From the NCBI RefSeq assembly GCF_036227325.1, contig NZ_CP109467.1, positions 310,001-374,000 on the forward strand: DNA of 64,000 nt, in the 5' to 3' direction. Numbering within the stretch: position 1 is the stretch's first letter; each line of letters begins with the position of its first letter. Positions 17,326-24,729 of the stretch are shown here, piece by piece. Made by a program: the position numbers and the translations under genes. This stretch comes from Streptomyces sp. NBC_01465 (GTDB lineage: Bacteria; Actinomycetota; Actinomycetes; Streptomycetales; Streptomycetaceae). Below the pieces are notes generated by a model. It did not search any database. It was not told where the DNA came from and was given only the letters and a program-made list of their open reading frames with translations.

Positions 17326-18609
17326 ATGAGCGAGTTGGTCCCCGGCGGCAATCTGGCCCTCCCCGGCGGTGTGCTGACGTTCCATGTGCCGGGGCCTTTC
17401 GATCTGTCGGTGCTGATCACCGACGACAGCGGAAAGGTCGGCGGCGACGCCGACTTCGTCTTCTACAACCAGCCGACGGCGCCCGGGGCCCGCCTGGGCG
17501 ACGGCACGGTGAGCGTGGACCCGGGGCGGCTGCGCGCCGGGGCGAGCAGGGTCACCGTGGTCGTGAGCCCCGCGGACCCCGGCACCGCGCTGGGCCGGCT
17601 GCCCGCGCCCGCCCTGCGCCTCAGCGGCTCCGGCGGGCAGACGCTCGTCACGTTCACCCCGCCGCGCCCGACGCACGAGACCGTACTGCTGCTCGCCGAG
17701 GTCTACCGCCGCGGCACCGGCTGGAAGATCCGCGCCATCGGCCAGGGTTACGCGGACGGGCTGGCCGGGATCGCCCGCGACTTCGACGTCGACGTCGCGG
17801 AGGACACGGCCGGGGGCTCCGGCGACACCCTCGCGACGGCCTCCGCCCCCGACGGTCTGCTCGGTCTCGTCAACGCGGACCGCGCCGGTGCGGGCGCCCC
17901 GCCCGTGCGCCTGGACCCGCGACTGGCCTCCGCGGCGCAGGCGCACGCCACCGGCATGGCGGGGCAGGACCGGCTGAGTGTGGAGGGCCCGGACGGCATC
18001 TCCGTCTACCAACGGGTCTCGGCCTGCGGGTACGCGTACCTCACCATCGCCGAGCACCTCGTCTCCGGGCCGCGCACGCCGGCCGAGTTCGTCGAGTACT
18101 GCCGGAGTGACGCCCAGACCCGGCGTGCGCTGCGGAACCCGGATCTCACGGACGCCGGCTTCGCGCACGTCGGCGAGTACTGGACAGCGCTGTGGGCCAG
18201 GCCCTTCACGGCGGAGGGTCTGGTGCGTACGGCGTCGGAGGTGGTCGCCCTGACCAACACCGAGCGCTCCAGGGACGGACTGCGGCCGCTGGCCACCGAT
18301 CCCCGGCTGACCGCGGCCGCGCAGGCGTACAGCACCGACATGGCGGCCCGCGGCTTCTACTCGCACACCTCCCCCGAGGGGCTCCAGCCGTGGGACCGGG
18401 CGGCCGCGGCCGGAGCGGCCCACCGGGGCATCGGCGAGAACATCGCCTGCGGCCAGCGCACCGGCCCCGAGGTGGTGCTGGGGTGGATGAACAGCCCGGG
18501 GCACCGCGCCAACATCCTGAAACCTGACTTCACACACATCGGCATCGGCTTCGCGGGCGGCGGTCTGGCGGGAACGTACTGGACCCAGCTCTTCGGGCAG
18601 TCCGGGTAG
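17326..18609 (+). CDS. TerD domain fused to two CAP/SCP domains
   Basis: 427 aa from the ATG at 17326; the frame runs upstream inside modBC, but the protein begins here. Residues about 1-165 form a TerD-type domain (LVPGGNLALPGG, then DADFVFYNQP and AIGQGYADGL), a Ca2+-binding fold of tellurite-resistance/stress proteins. Residues about 180-300 are a degenerate CAP/SCP domain, and 305-427 a better-kept one with FYSHTSPEG, GENIACGQ and GWMNSPGHRANIL. No signal peptide is visible, although most CAP proteins are secreted and TerD proteins are cytoplasmic. The function is unknown; stress-related surface or envelope work is a guess. Confidence 0.8.
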   Translation: MSELVPGGNLALPGGVLTFHVPGPFDLSVLITDDSGKVGGDADFVFYNQPTAPGARLGDGTVSVDPGRLRAGASRVTVVVSPADPGTALGRLPAPALRLSGSGGQTLVTFTPPRPTHETVLLLAEVYRRGTGWKIRAIGQGYADGLAGIARDFDVDVAEDTAGGSGDTLATASAPDGLLGLVNADRAGAGAPPVRLDPRLASAAQAHATGMAGQDRLSVEGPDGISVYQRVSACGYAYLTIAEHLVSGPRTPAEFVEYCRSDAQTRRALRNPDLTDAGFAHVGEYWTALWARPFTAEGLVRTASEVVALTNTERSRDGLRPLATDPRLTAAAQAYSTDMAARGFYSHTSPEGLQPWDRAAAAGAAHRGIGENIACGQRTGPEVVLGWMNSPGHRANILKPDFTHIGIGFAGGGLAGTYWTQLFGQSG

Positions 18610-18706
18610 TTCACGCGGGGCGAACAACTGCCGCGCATGTGCGGGGAGTTAACGGATACCCGTACCCCCGCCGGAACCACACCTCGGCGAGCCGAAGGAG
18701 CAGCTG

Positions 18707-18904
18707 ATGCCGATCACGTTCCGCAAGAGCTTCCGGATCCTGCCCGGAGTGCGGCTGAACATCAACCGCCACTCCTGGTCCATCACCACCGGCGGCCGGA
18801 ACGGCCCGCACCACACGTCGAGCAGCACGGGCCGCCGCACCACCTCCATGGACCTGCCCGGCCCGTTCGGCTGGCGTCGCACCACCCGCCGCCGACGCGG
18901 CTGA
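18707..18904 (+). CDS. DUF4236 small protein
   Basis: 65 aa. It begins MPITFRKSFRILPGVRLNIN and continues SITTGGRNGP, the beta-rich DUF4236 pattern (FRKS.., PGVRLN.., GGR) found in many small bacterial proteins. Basic C-terminus (RRTTRRRRG). A GAAGGAG site precedes the ATG. Nothing is known of the family's activity. The stop is three bases before the convergent DUF1275 gene ends. Confidence 0.7.
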   Translation: MPITFRKSFRILPGVRLNINRHSWSITTGGRNGPHHTSSSTGRRTTSMDLPGPFGWRRTTRRRRG

Positions 18905-18907
18905 CCG

Positions 18908-19582
18908 CTAGGCCTTTACGGAGCGGGCGGCCATCAGGGCGACGGCCGCGAGCAGGGCCACCGCCGGTGCCAGCGCCCAGGCCGTCCCCTCGTTGATCTG
19001 GAGAAGGCCGCCCGCGAGCGCGCCGCAGAACATGGCGGCGACCGAGACCAGCCGGCGGACCGTGGCCGGTCCCGGCCGGTCCGCCGCCAGTCCGGTCAGG
19101 GTGAGCGTGAGCACGGTGGTGGTGAAGTCGGGCACCGCGAGCCCCCGTACGACCGCGTTCTGCAGGCCCATGCCCAGCGCGAGGAGCGCGATCAGTACGT
19201 ACGGGGAGACTCCCGCGAGCTCTGCGGCCAGCGCCGCGGCGACCAGCGCCGCGTGGATCCCGACCAGCGCGGCGAAGAGCCGCAACCGGTCGGGGACCCG
19301 CGGGGAGATCCGTCCGCCGGCCAGCGCGCCGACGACGAAGACCCCTCCCGCCAACAGGGATGCGGTGGCGGAGAGTTGATGGTCACCGGCGAGCGCGAAG
19401 CCGAGAAAGACCACGTTGCCGGTCATGTTGGCGACGAAGACCCGGCCGAGCCCCAGATAACTGACGGCGTCCACCAGGCCCGTGACGACGGTGAGCACCA
19501 CCAGCAGGGGCGGCAGCACACCGTGGTGACCCGCATGGTCGGGGAAGAGGCGGGCGGCGGCCCGGCGAAGGAGAGTGTCCAC
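18908..19582 (-). CDS. DUF1275 (YoaK-type) membrane protein
   Basis: 224 aa with about six hydrophobic segments. Family landmarks are TGLVDAVSYLGLGRVFVANMTGN near the start (quoted in part: VDAVSYLGLG, ANMTGN) and GMGLQNAVVRGL with DFTTTVLTLTLTGL later. YoaK/DUF1275 proteins are integral membrane proteins of unassigned transport function. It follows trpF on the same strand after 40 bases; co-transcription is possible but not shown. Confidence 0.85.
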   Translation of the reverse strand: MDTLLRRAAARLFPDHAGHHGVLPPLLVVLTVVTGLVDAVSYLGLGRVFVANMTGNVVFLGFALAGDHQLSATASLLAGGVFVVGALAGGRISPRVPDRLRLFAALVGIHAALVAAALAAELAGVSPYVLIALLALGMGLQNAVVRGLAVPDFTTTVLTLTLTGLAADRPGPATVRRLVSVAAMFCGALAGGLLQINEGTAWALAPAVALLAAVALMAARSVKA

Positions 19583-19622
19583 ATGATCCCTTCGGCAGAA
19601 AGACTCCGCCCTTGAAGCGACC

Positions 19623-20231
19623 CTAGAGCGGTCGCCGGGCCGCGGCCAGGAAGTCCTTGATCAACTGCGGTGACTTCACACCGCGTTCGCCCTCCACTCC
19701 GCTGGACACGTCCACACCCCACGCGCCGGTGGCCTCGGTGGCCCGGCGGACATTGCCCGGATGCAGTCCGCCGGCGAGCAGCCAGTGGCCGGCGGGGGCG
19801 GCGAACTCCGGCGAGGACCAGTTCCACGGCTTGCCCGATCCGGGGTCCGGGGCGTCGAGGAGCAGCAGGTCCTCGCCCAACTCCCCGTACCGGACCGGCT
19901 CTTCGGCGGCGGACGTCGCCCGGATCAGAGTACGGCCCTCGGCGCGCAGGGCCTCGTAGTACTCGATGCCCTCGTCGCCGTGCAGCTGTACGGCACGGAT
20001 GCCGCTCTCCTCGGTCAGCCGCCGCACCTCTTCCACGGACTGCCCGCGGAAGACCCCGACCGTCAGAACGTGGGCCGGTACCCGTTCCGCGAGACGTCGG
20101 GCCGTGGCGCCGTCGACCGTGCGCGCACCGGACGCGAAGACAAAACCGATGGCGTCGGCACCGGCCTCGACGGCCGTGTCGACGTCCTGTCCGGTTCTCA
20201 GACCGCAGATCTTGACGAAGAGATCACTCAT
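19623..20231 (-). CDS. trpF: Stand-alone phosphoribosylanthranilate isomerase
   Basis: 202 aa from the ATG at 20231 (MSDLFVKICGL); the frame extends four codons further. It catalyses the Amadori isomerisation of N-(5-phosphoribosyl)anthranilate in tryptophan synthesis. Catalytic residues of the family are present: C9 in KICGL and D126 in LLLLDAPDPG. GFVFASGARTV and VQLHGDE are also typical. Most streptomycetes lack trpF and use the dual HisA/TrpF enzyme PriA. A separate trpF in Streptomyces has been described as trpF-3, co-occurring with a PriA variant (PriB). No other trp gene is near. It lies 25 bases after the Lrp-type regulator stop. Confidence 0.9.
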   Translation of the reverse strand: MSDLFVKICGLRTGQDVDTAVEAGADAIGFVFASGARTVDGATARRLAERVPAHVLTVGVFRGQSVEEVRRLTEESGIRAVQLHGDEGIEYYEALRAEGRTLIRATSAAEEPVRYGELGEDLLLLDAPDPGSGKPWNWSSPEFAAPAGHWLLAGGLHPGNVRRATEATGAWGVDVSSGVEGERGVKSPQLIKDFLAAARRPL

Positions 20232-20256
20232 GCCCCGATTCAAGCAAACACCCGGC

Positions 20257-20715
20257 TCAATCCGTAACTTTGATCTTCTTCATGGTGGGCTGCGAGATCA
20301 CGCGGGCGACACCGGGGATACCGATGATCTTGCCGGTCTGGAACGCCTCGTACGCGGCGTAGTCGGCGACCAGAACCCGCAGGTGGTAGTCGGGGGTGCC
20401 GAACAGGCGGCGGAATTCGACGACTTCCTCATAGGCCGCGATGGTGGTCTCCAGTCCCTCCAGCGTCTTGAGGTCACTCACCGAGACCTCGATGGAGACG
20501 ATGACCTCAAGACCCCGCCCGGCCGCCTCGGGGTTGATGCGGGCCCGGTAGCCGGTGATGATCCCGGACTCCTCCAGCCGCTTGACGCGCCGCAGACACG
20601 GCGGAGGGGTGAGCCCGACGCGTCGGGCCAGCTCCACGTTGGTCAGCCGCCCGTCCTGCTGAAGGTGGAACAAAATGTCGCGATCAATCTGATCCAGTTC
20701 GCGTTCATTGCCCAT
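20257..20715 (-). CDS. Lrp/AsnC-family transcriptional regulator
   Basis: 152 aa. N-terminal helix-turn-helix (LDQIDRDILFHLQQDGRLTN, VELARRVGLTPPPCLRRVKRL quoted in part: GLTPPPCLRRV) and C-terminal RAM ligand-binding domain (VEFRRLFGTPDYHLRVLV). It is divergent from azlCD, the standard arrangement in which an Lrp-type protein controls branched-chain amino-acid export. The intergenic region carries a perfect inverted repeat that is its likely operator. The effector is probably an amino acid. Confidence 0.92.
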   Translation of the reverse strand: MGNERELDQIDRDILFHLQQDGRLTNVELARRVGLTPPPCLRRVKRLEESGIITGYRARINPEAAGRGLEVIVSIEVSVSDLKTLEGLETTIAAYEEVVEFRRLFGTPDYHLRVLVADYAAYEAFQTGKIIGIPGVARVISQPTMKKIKVTD

Positions 20716-20717
20716 CC

Positions 20718-20775
20718 GGCAATTCTAGAGTCATATTTCGCAACCATATAAGTCCGATTCCTTCCTAGAATTGCC
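20718..20775. promoter_or_regulatory. Candidate Lrp operator: 11-bp inverted repeat
   Basis: GGCAATTCTAG (20718-20728) is repeated inverted as CTAGAATTGCC (20765-20775), perfectly, with 36 bases between. It occupies almost the whole 63-base gap between the divergent Lrp and azlC starts. The A/T-rich arms are typical of Lrp-type sites, and the spacing would suit a DNA-wrapping octamer. Confidence 0.6.
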
Positions 20776-20778
20776 CAC

Positions 20779-21489
20779 ATGGGAACACCTCCGCCCGGAC
20801 ACGGGCTGCGGTCGGACATCGGGCAGGCGCTCAAGGACTCCGGAGCGGTCGGACTCGGCGCCTTCCCGATGGGAGTCGCCTTCGGAGTCCTCGTCGTCCA
20901 CTCCGGTCTGGCGTGGTGGTGGGCGAGCGTCTTCTCCACCCTCATCTACGCCGGGTCGCTCGAGTTCCTGCTGATCGGCCTGGTCGTGGCCACCGCCCCG
21001 CTGATGCAGATCGCGCTCACCGCGTTCCTGGTGAACCTGCGGCATGTGTTCTACGCCCTGTCCTTCCCGCTGCACCGGGTCAACGGCCTGGTGGCGAAGT
21101 CGTACAGCACCTTCGCGCTCTCGGACGAGGCGTACGCGGTCACCACGGGCGAGGCCGCGCAGTCCTATCCCCGGCGCCGCATCCTGTGGCTCCAGGTGTT
21201 CATCCACCTCTACTGGGCCGGCGGCGCGACGGCCGGCGCCCTGTCCGGCTCGCTCGTACCCGCCCGGGTCACCGGCCTGGAGTTCGCGGTGACCGCGCTG
21301 TTCACCGTGCTGGCCATCGACGCGTACCGGGCCAGGCGCTCCGCGGCGACTGCCGCTCTCGCGCTGGCGTGCGCGCTCCTGGCGCGCATCGCGCTGCCCG
21401 GCCAACTGCTCCCGGCCGCCTTCCTGATGTTCACCGCCGTGCTGGTGACCCGCCACGCCCTCACGCACAGGAGCGCGCACGATGCCTGA
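20779..21489 (+). CDS. azlC: Branched-chain amino-acid exporter, AzlC subunit
   Basis: 236 aa. Membrane protein with the AzlC signature GVAFGVLVVHSGL near the start and the segment STLIYAGSLEFLLIGLV, where the family has AGAAQF-like residues; then NLRHVFYALSF, a strongly conserved AzlC motif. It pairs with the small AzlD protein to export branched-chain amino acids or analogues. It overlaps azlD by eight bases, so translation is coupled. Control by the divergent Lrp protein is likely. Confidence 0.9.
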   Translation: MGTPPPGHGLRSDIGQALKDSGAVGLGAFPMGVAFGVLVVHSGLAWWWASVFSTLIYAGSLEFLLIGLVVATAPLMQIALTAFLVNLRHVFYALSFPLHRVNGLVAKSYSTFALSDEAYAVTTGEAAQSYPRRRILWLQVFIHLYWAGGATAGALSGSLVPARVTGLEFAVTALFTVLAIDAYRARRSAATAALALACALLARIALPGQLLPAAFLMFTAVLVTRHALTHRSAHDA

Positions 21490-21811
21490 CACCCGCTATC
21501 TGCTCGCCGCGGTCGCCACCGCCGTCGTGGTCACCTGGTCCTTGCGGGCCCTGCCGTTCGCCGCCCTGGCGCCGCTGCGTTCCAGTCCGCTGGTCGCACG
21601 CCTGGGCAGGTCGATGCCACTGGGCGTGATGACGATCCTCACCGTCTACACCCTGCGCGACCTCGGTCCGTACGTCCCCGACCGGACCTGGCCGACCCTC
21701 ATCGCACTCGCCCTGACCGCGGCCCTGCATCTGTGGCGGCGGAACGTGCTGCTGTCGGTCCTCGGCGGAACCGCCGCCCATGTCGCCCTGGTCAGCACCC
21801 TGTTCAGCTGA
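21482..21811 (+). CDS. azlD: Branched-chain amino-acid exporter, AzlD subunit
   Basis: 109 aa. Small, very hydrophobic protein with about four membrane helices and the AzlD features TWSLRALPFAAL, SMPLGVMTILTVYTL and LHLWRRNVLLSVLGGTAAH. The start overlaps the azlC stop. It is the required small subunit of the AzlCD exporter. Confidence 0.88.
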   Translation: MPDTRYLLAAVATAVVVTWSLRALPFAALAPLRSSPLVARLGRSMPLGVMTILTVYTLRDLGPYVPDRTWPTLIALALTAALHLWRRNVLLSVLGGTAAHVALVSTLFS

Positions 21812-21992
21812 ACGTTTTTCCACATCAGCGCCGGTTCCCATGCTTTCACACCGGCCCATGATCGTGCGCCAATGCCGTCAAGTACCCGGTTTGACCACGG
21901 CAGTTGAGGCACGGTGTTCTATCGGTTGTCAGCACCGACGAATACGGAGGCTCCGGAGCGAGGGTCCCACGGCACCCCGCCCCGGATTGATC

Positions 21993-23612
21993 ATGTCGCG
22001 AACACACCAACAGCCCGCCCCGGACAGCGATCAGGCTCAGCAGGACAGCAGCAGAGCCCTGTCCTGGGTGGCTCTGCTCCTCAGCACGCCCGAGGCCGCC
22101 GTGTTCGTGGATGCGGGCAACCGCATCGTCTCCCTCAGCCAGCCCGCCGCCGTCCTGCTGCCGGAACTCCGGGCGGGCGATCCCCTGGATCCGGACGCGC
22201 TGCCCGGCTGGCTCGTCTGCCGGGATGTGCAGTTGCACGGCTACAGCGGGCGCCCGACTGCGGCCGTGCACACCGCGGTTGCCCCGGACCGGTCAACTCC
22301 GCCCACCCAGGACATTCACCCGGACGACGGACATCGCACGAGCCGCCCGCAGAGCCTCTGGGGCCCCGGAGTCTCCTGGGAACAGTGCACCCTCGCTGTC
22401 GCGCACCGTCTCGTGGACCGGTGGGCGGACAGTGCGGCGGTGGTCACGCCCATCCGCCGCGGTTCGGCCGAGGTGGCCCGGGCCACCCGTCCCGACGGCG
22501 CCCTCCGGTGCCTGAGCGAGCGGTACGAGCGGGTACGGATCGAGGGGGATGCGGTGCCCGGCCTGGCGGACGCGCTGGACGGCGTACCCGCACCCGAGCC
22601 GTACTGGCAACCCGCGCCCCCGGAGCTCCCGTTGTGGCTCACCGGGCCCGACGCCGCCGGGTTCGACTCGCTGCTGGTCGTGCCGCTCCCCGGTGACGGC
22701 ACAGCCCCCGGCGCCCTGGTGCTGCTCCGCCGGGGGCAGGGCGTGCAGGAGCCGGTCGCGGAGGGCGGCACCCTCCAGACGTTCGCACGGCAGGCCGCGA
22801 TCGCCCTGCACGCGGCTGGACTTCAGCGCATCGTCGACGGCGTGGCCGAGGGCCTGGCGGAACAGCTGAGGCCGCCTCCCGCCGCCCGGTTCAAGGGAGC
22901 CGACGTCGCCGGAGCCTGGCGCCCGTCGCACACCGGGCTCGGTGCCGGAGGTGATTTCTACGACTTCCTTCCGCGCGGGAACCCCAGCACCGTGGTGCTG
23001 GGCGACATCTGCGGCAACAACACGCGCTCCGCGCTGCGGGCGAGCGCCATGCGCGAACAGCTCGCCGCCCTCGCCGGCCACGACACCTCCCACCGGGAAC
23101 TCCTCGGCCGCCTCGACGCCCTTCAGCACCACGACGACGACTGCGCCTTCGCCTCACTCGTCCTCGCCACGGTCTCCTCCGGCGTCCGGGGCGGGCTGGC
23201 ACTGCGCATCTCCACGGCGGGCCACCCGCCGGCCCTGATCCTGCGGCGCGGGGGGAAGGTCGCGTCCGTCGCCTCCGGGGGTTCGCTGATCGGGGTGGCG
23301 CCCCGGGTGAGCGGCCGGAGCCGGTTGGTCAGGCTGCGCCCGGGCGAGACCTGTCTGCTGTACAGCGACGGGCTGACCGAGGCGCGCGGGGGCCCGCACG
23401 CGGAGCTGCTGGGCGAGGACCGCTTCTCGGAGGCGCTCGCCACCTGTTACGGACTGCCGCCCGAGGCCGTGGTCGAGCGCATGCTCATGACCACCGCGCA
23501 GTGGCTCGACGGACGCGACCACGACGACATCACGCTGGTCGCCATCCAGGCGCCTCCCCTCCCCGGCGGCCTGACGCACACACGTACCAGCAGGAGGAGA
23601 GGAAGCCCATGA
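21993..23612 (+). CDS. GAF-SpoIIE (PP2C-type) serine/threonine phosphatase
   Basis: 539 aa from the ATG at 21993; the frame is open to 21780, but that stretch does not look coding. A PAS-like N-terminal stretch (AVFVDAGNRIVSLSQPAAVLL) and a GAF-like domain (about 120-285, FARQAAIALHAAGLQ at its end) precede the SpoIIE catalytic domain (about 300-525). The metal-binding motifs are present: GAGGDFYDFL, VVLGDICGNN, STAGHPPALIL, LLYSDGLTEARGG and DHDDITLVAI. Such enzymes dephosphorylate anti-sigma-factor antagonists (STAS proteins) and so release sigma factors. It is translationally coupled (ATGA) to the B12-binding gene, which may be its sensory partner. Confidence 0.88.
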   Translation: MSRTHQQPAPDSDQAQQDSSRALSWVALLLSTPEAAVFVDAGNRIVSLSQPAAVLLPELRAGDPLDPDALPGWLVCRDVQLHGYSGRPTAAVHTAVAPDRSTPPTQDIHPDDGHRTSRPQSLWGPGVSWEQCTLAVAHRLVDRWADSAAVVTPIRRGSAEVARATRPDGALRCLSERYERVRIEGDAVPGLADALDGVPAPEPYWQPAPPELPLWLTGPDAAGFDSLLVVPLPGDGTAPGALVLLRRGQGVQEPVAEGGTLQTFARQAAIALHAAGLQRIVDGVAEGLAEQLRPPPAARFKGADVAGAWRPSHTGLGAGGDFYDFLPRGNPSTVVLGDICGNNTRSALRASAMREQLAALAGHDTSHRELLGRLDALQHHDDDCAFASLVLATVSSGVRGGLALRISTAGHPPALILRRGGKVASVASGGSLIGVAPRVSGRSRLVRLRPGETCLLYSDGLTEARGGPHAELLGEDRFSEALATCYGLPPEAVVERMLMTTAQWLDGRDHDDITLVAIQAPPLPGGLTHTRTSRRRGSP

Positions 23613-24634
23613 GCGGAAGCCCCGCGGACAGCTCGTTCACCGCGCAGTTGTCGGTGCAGTTCCACAACAGCCTGCTCCGGCAGAACGAGGGGATGATCAC
23701 GGCACTGGTCCGCCGGGCCCTCGACAAAGGGGTCACCCGGCAGGCCTTCCTGCTCGACGTGGTGGCACCGGCCCAGCTGCGGATCGGCGAAGCCTGGGCG
23801 AGCGGCGCGATCGGCGTCGCGCAGGAGCACGCCGCGACGGCCCTCAGCGACCGGGCCATCACCCTCGTGCTCGCTTCTCCGCACGACGTCCCCGAACTCC
23901 GGGCCGACCCCGTCCGGGCCACCGTCACCTGCGTGGAGGGGGAATGGCACGCGCTGCCCGCACGGCTGGTCGCCGATGTCCTGCGTCTGCACGGGCAGCG
24001 GGTCACTTTCCTCGGCGCCCATGTCCCCACGCACCATCTGCGCACCCATCTGCGCACCGACCGGCCGCAGGTCCTCGCGCTGAGCTGCTCCATGGCCTCG
24101 CGTCTGCCCTTCGCCCACGCGGCGGTCGAGGCCGGACGGACCGCCGGCATTCCCGTACTGGCGGGCGGCGCCGCGTTCGGACCCTCCGGAAAGCGGGCGC
24201 GCGAGGTGGGCGCGGAACACTGGTGCAAGGACGCCACGGACGCCGCGGACCTTCTTGCGAAGGGCGCCGTCGGCCCCACCGGGGCACCTCCGTACACACC
24301 GGGCCCGGAGAACCTGGAGGAGTTCAGGCTCCTCACCTCCACCCGCGCCCGCCTGGTGCACGACCTGGCCACCGGTCTCGGACACCCGGATCCGGCCCAT
24401 CCCCTGCATCACACGCACCTCACGGACCACTTGGGGCTGCTCGCGGAGTCCCTCGCCTCGTCCGTGTACATGGCCGACCGGAGCATCTTCGCCGATGCGG
24501 TCTCCTGGCTGGCCGCCATCGGCCGCCCCCGTCGGCTCTCGCCGGCGTTCCTGGAAACCGCCCTGGAGCGCATGACCGCGCGGCTCAGGGACTTCCCGCT
24601 GGCCGCGGCCGTCCTGCACGCGGCCGCCGACTGA
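23609..24634 (+). CDS. Cobalamin-binding sensor protein (CarH/LitR-like B12 module, no DNA-binding domain)
   Basis: 341 aa from the ATG at 23609, with AGGAGGAGAGGA upstream and a four-base overlap with the phosphatase gene. Residues about 10-95 form the helical B12 cap with the Wx9EH motif (W63, E73, H74). Residues about 100-225 are the Rossmann-type B12-binding domain with ExH (E112, H114), where H114 is the expected lower cobalt ligand. The usual Gly three residues on is P117. The position of the extra His of Thermus CarH that forms the light-state adduct is A64. A C-terminal helical part (about 240-341, YMADRSIFADAVSWLAAIG) follows. It has no MerR helix-turn-helix, so output must be by protein contact, probably with the SpoIIE phosphatase. 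Confidence 0.8.
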   Translation: MSGSPADSSFTAQLSVQFHNSLLRQNEGMITALVRRALDKGVTRQAFLLDVVAPAQLRIGEAWASGAIGVAQEHAATALSDRAITLVLASPHDVPELRADPVRATVTCVEGEWHALPARLVADVLRLHGQRVTFLGAHVPTHHLRTHLRTDRPQVLALSCSMASRLPFAHAAVEAGRTAGIPVLAGGAAFGPSGKRAREVGAEHWCKDATDAADLLAKGAVGPTGAPPYTPGPENLEEFRLLTSTRARLVHDLATGLGHPDPAHPLHHTHLTDHLGLLAESLASSVYMADRSIFADAVSWLAAIGRPRRLSPAFLETALERMTARLRDFPLAAAVLHAAAD

Positions 24635-24729
24635 CCTCACCTTGATCATCCGGCGCTCAAATACGGACGTTTCCGACCGTTTTCCGGGATGCCGTACGGC
24701 TGCGGTCCCCCAGGCGGCAGGATGGGCCC

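Noticed and set aside
16264..18627. 787-codon minus-strand frame over modBC and TerD-CAP
   Set aside because: Spans two real plus-strand genes and has no recognisable domain.
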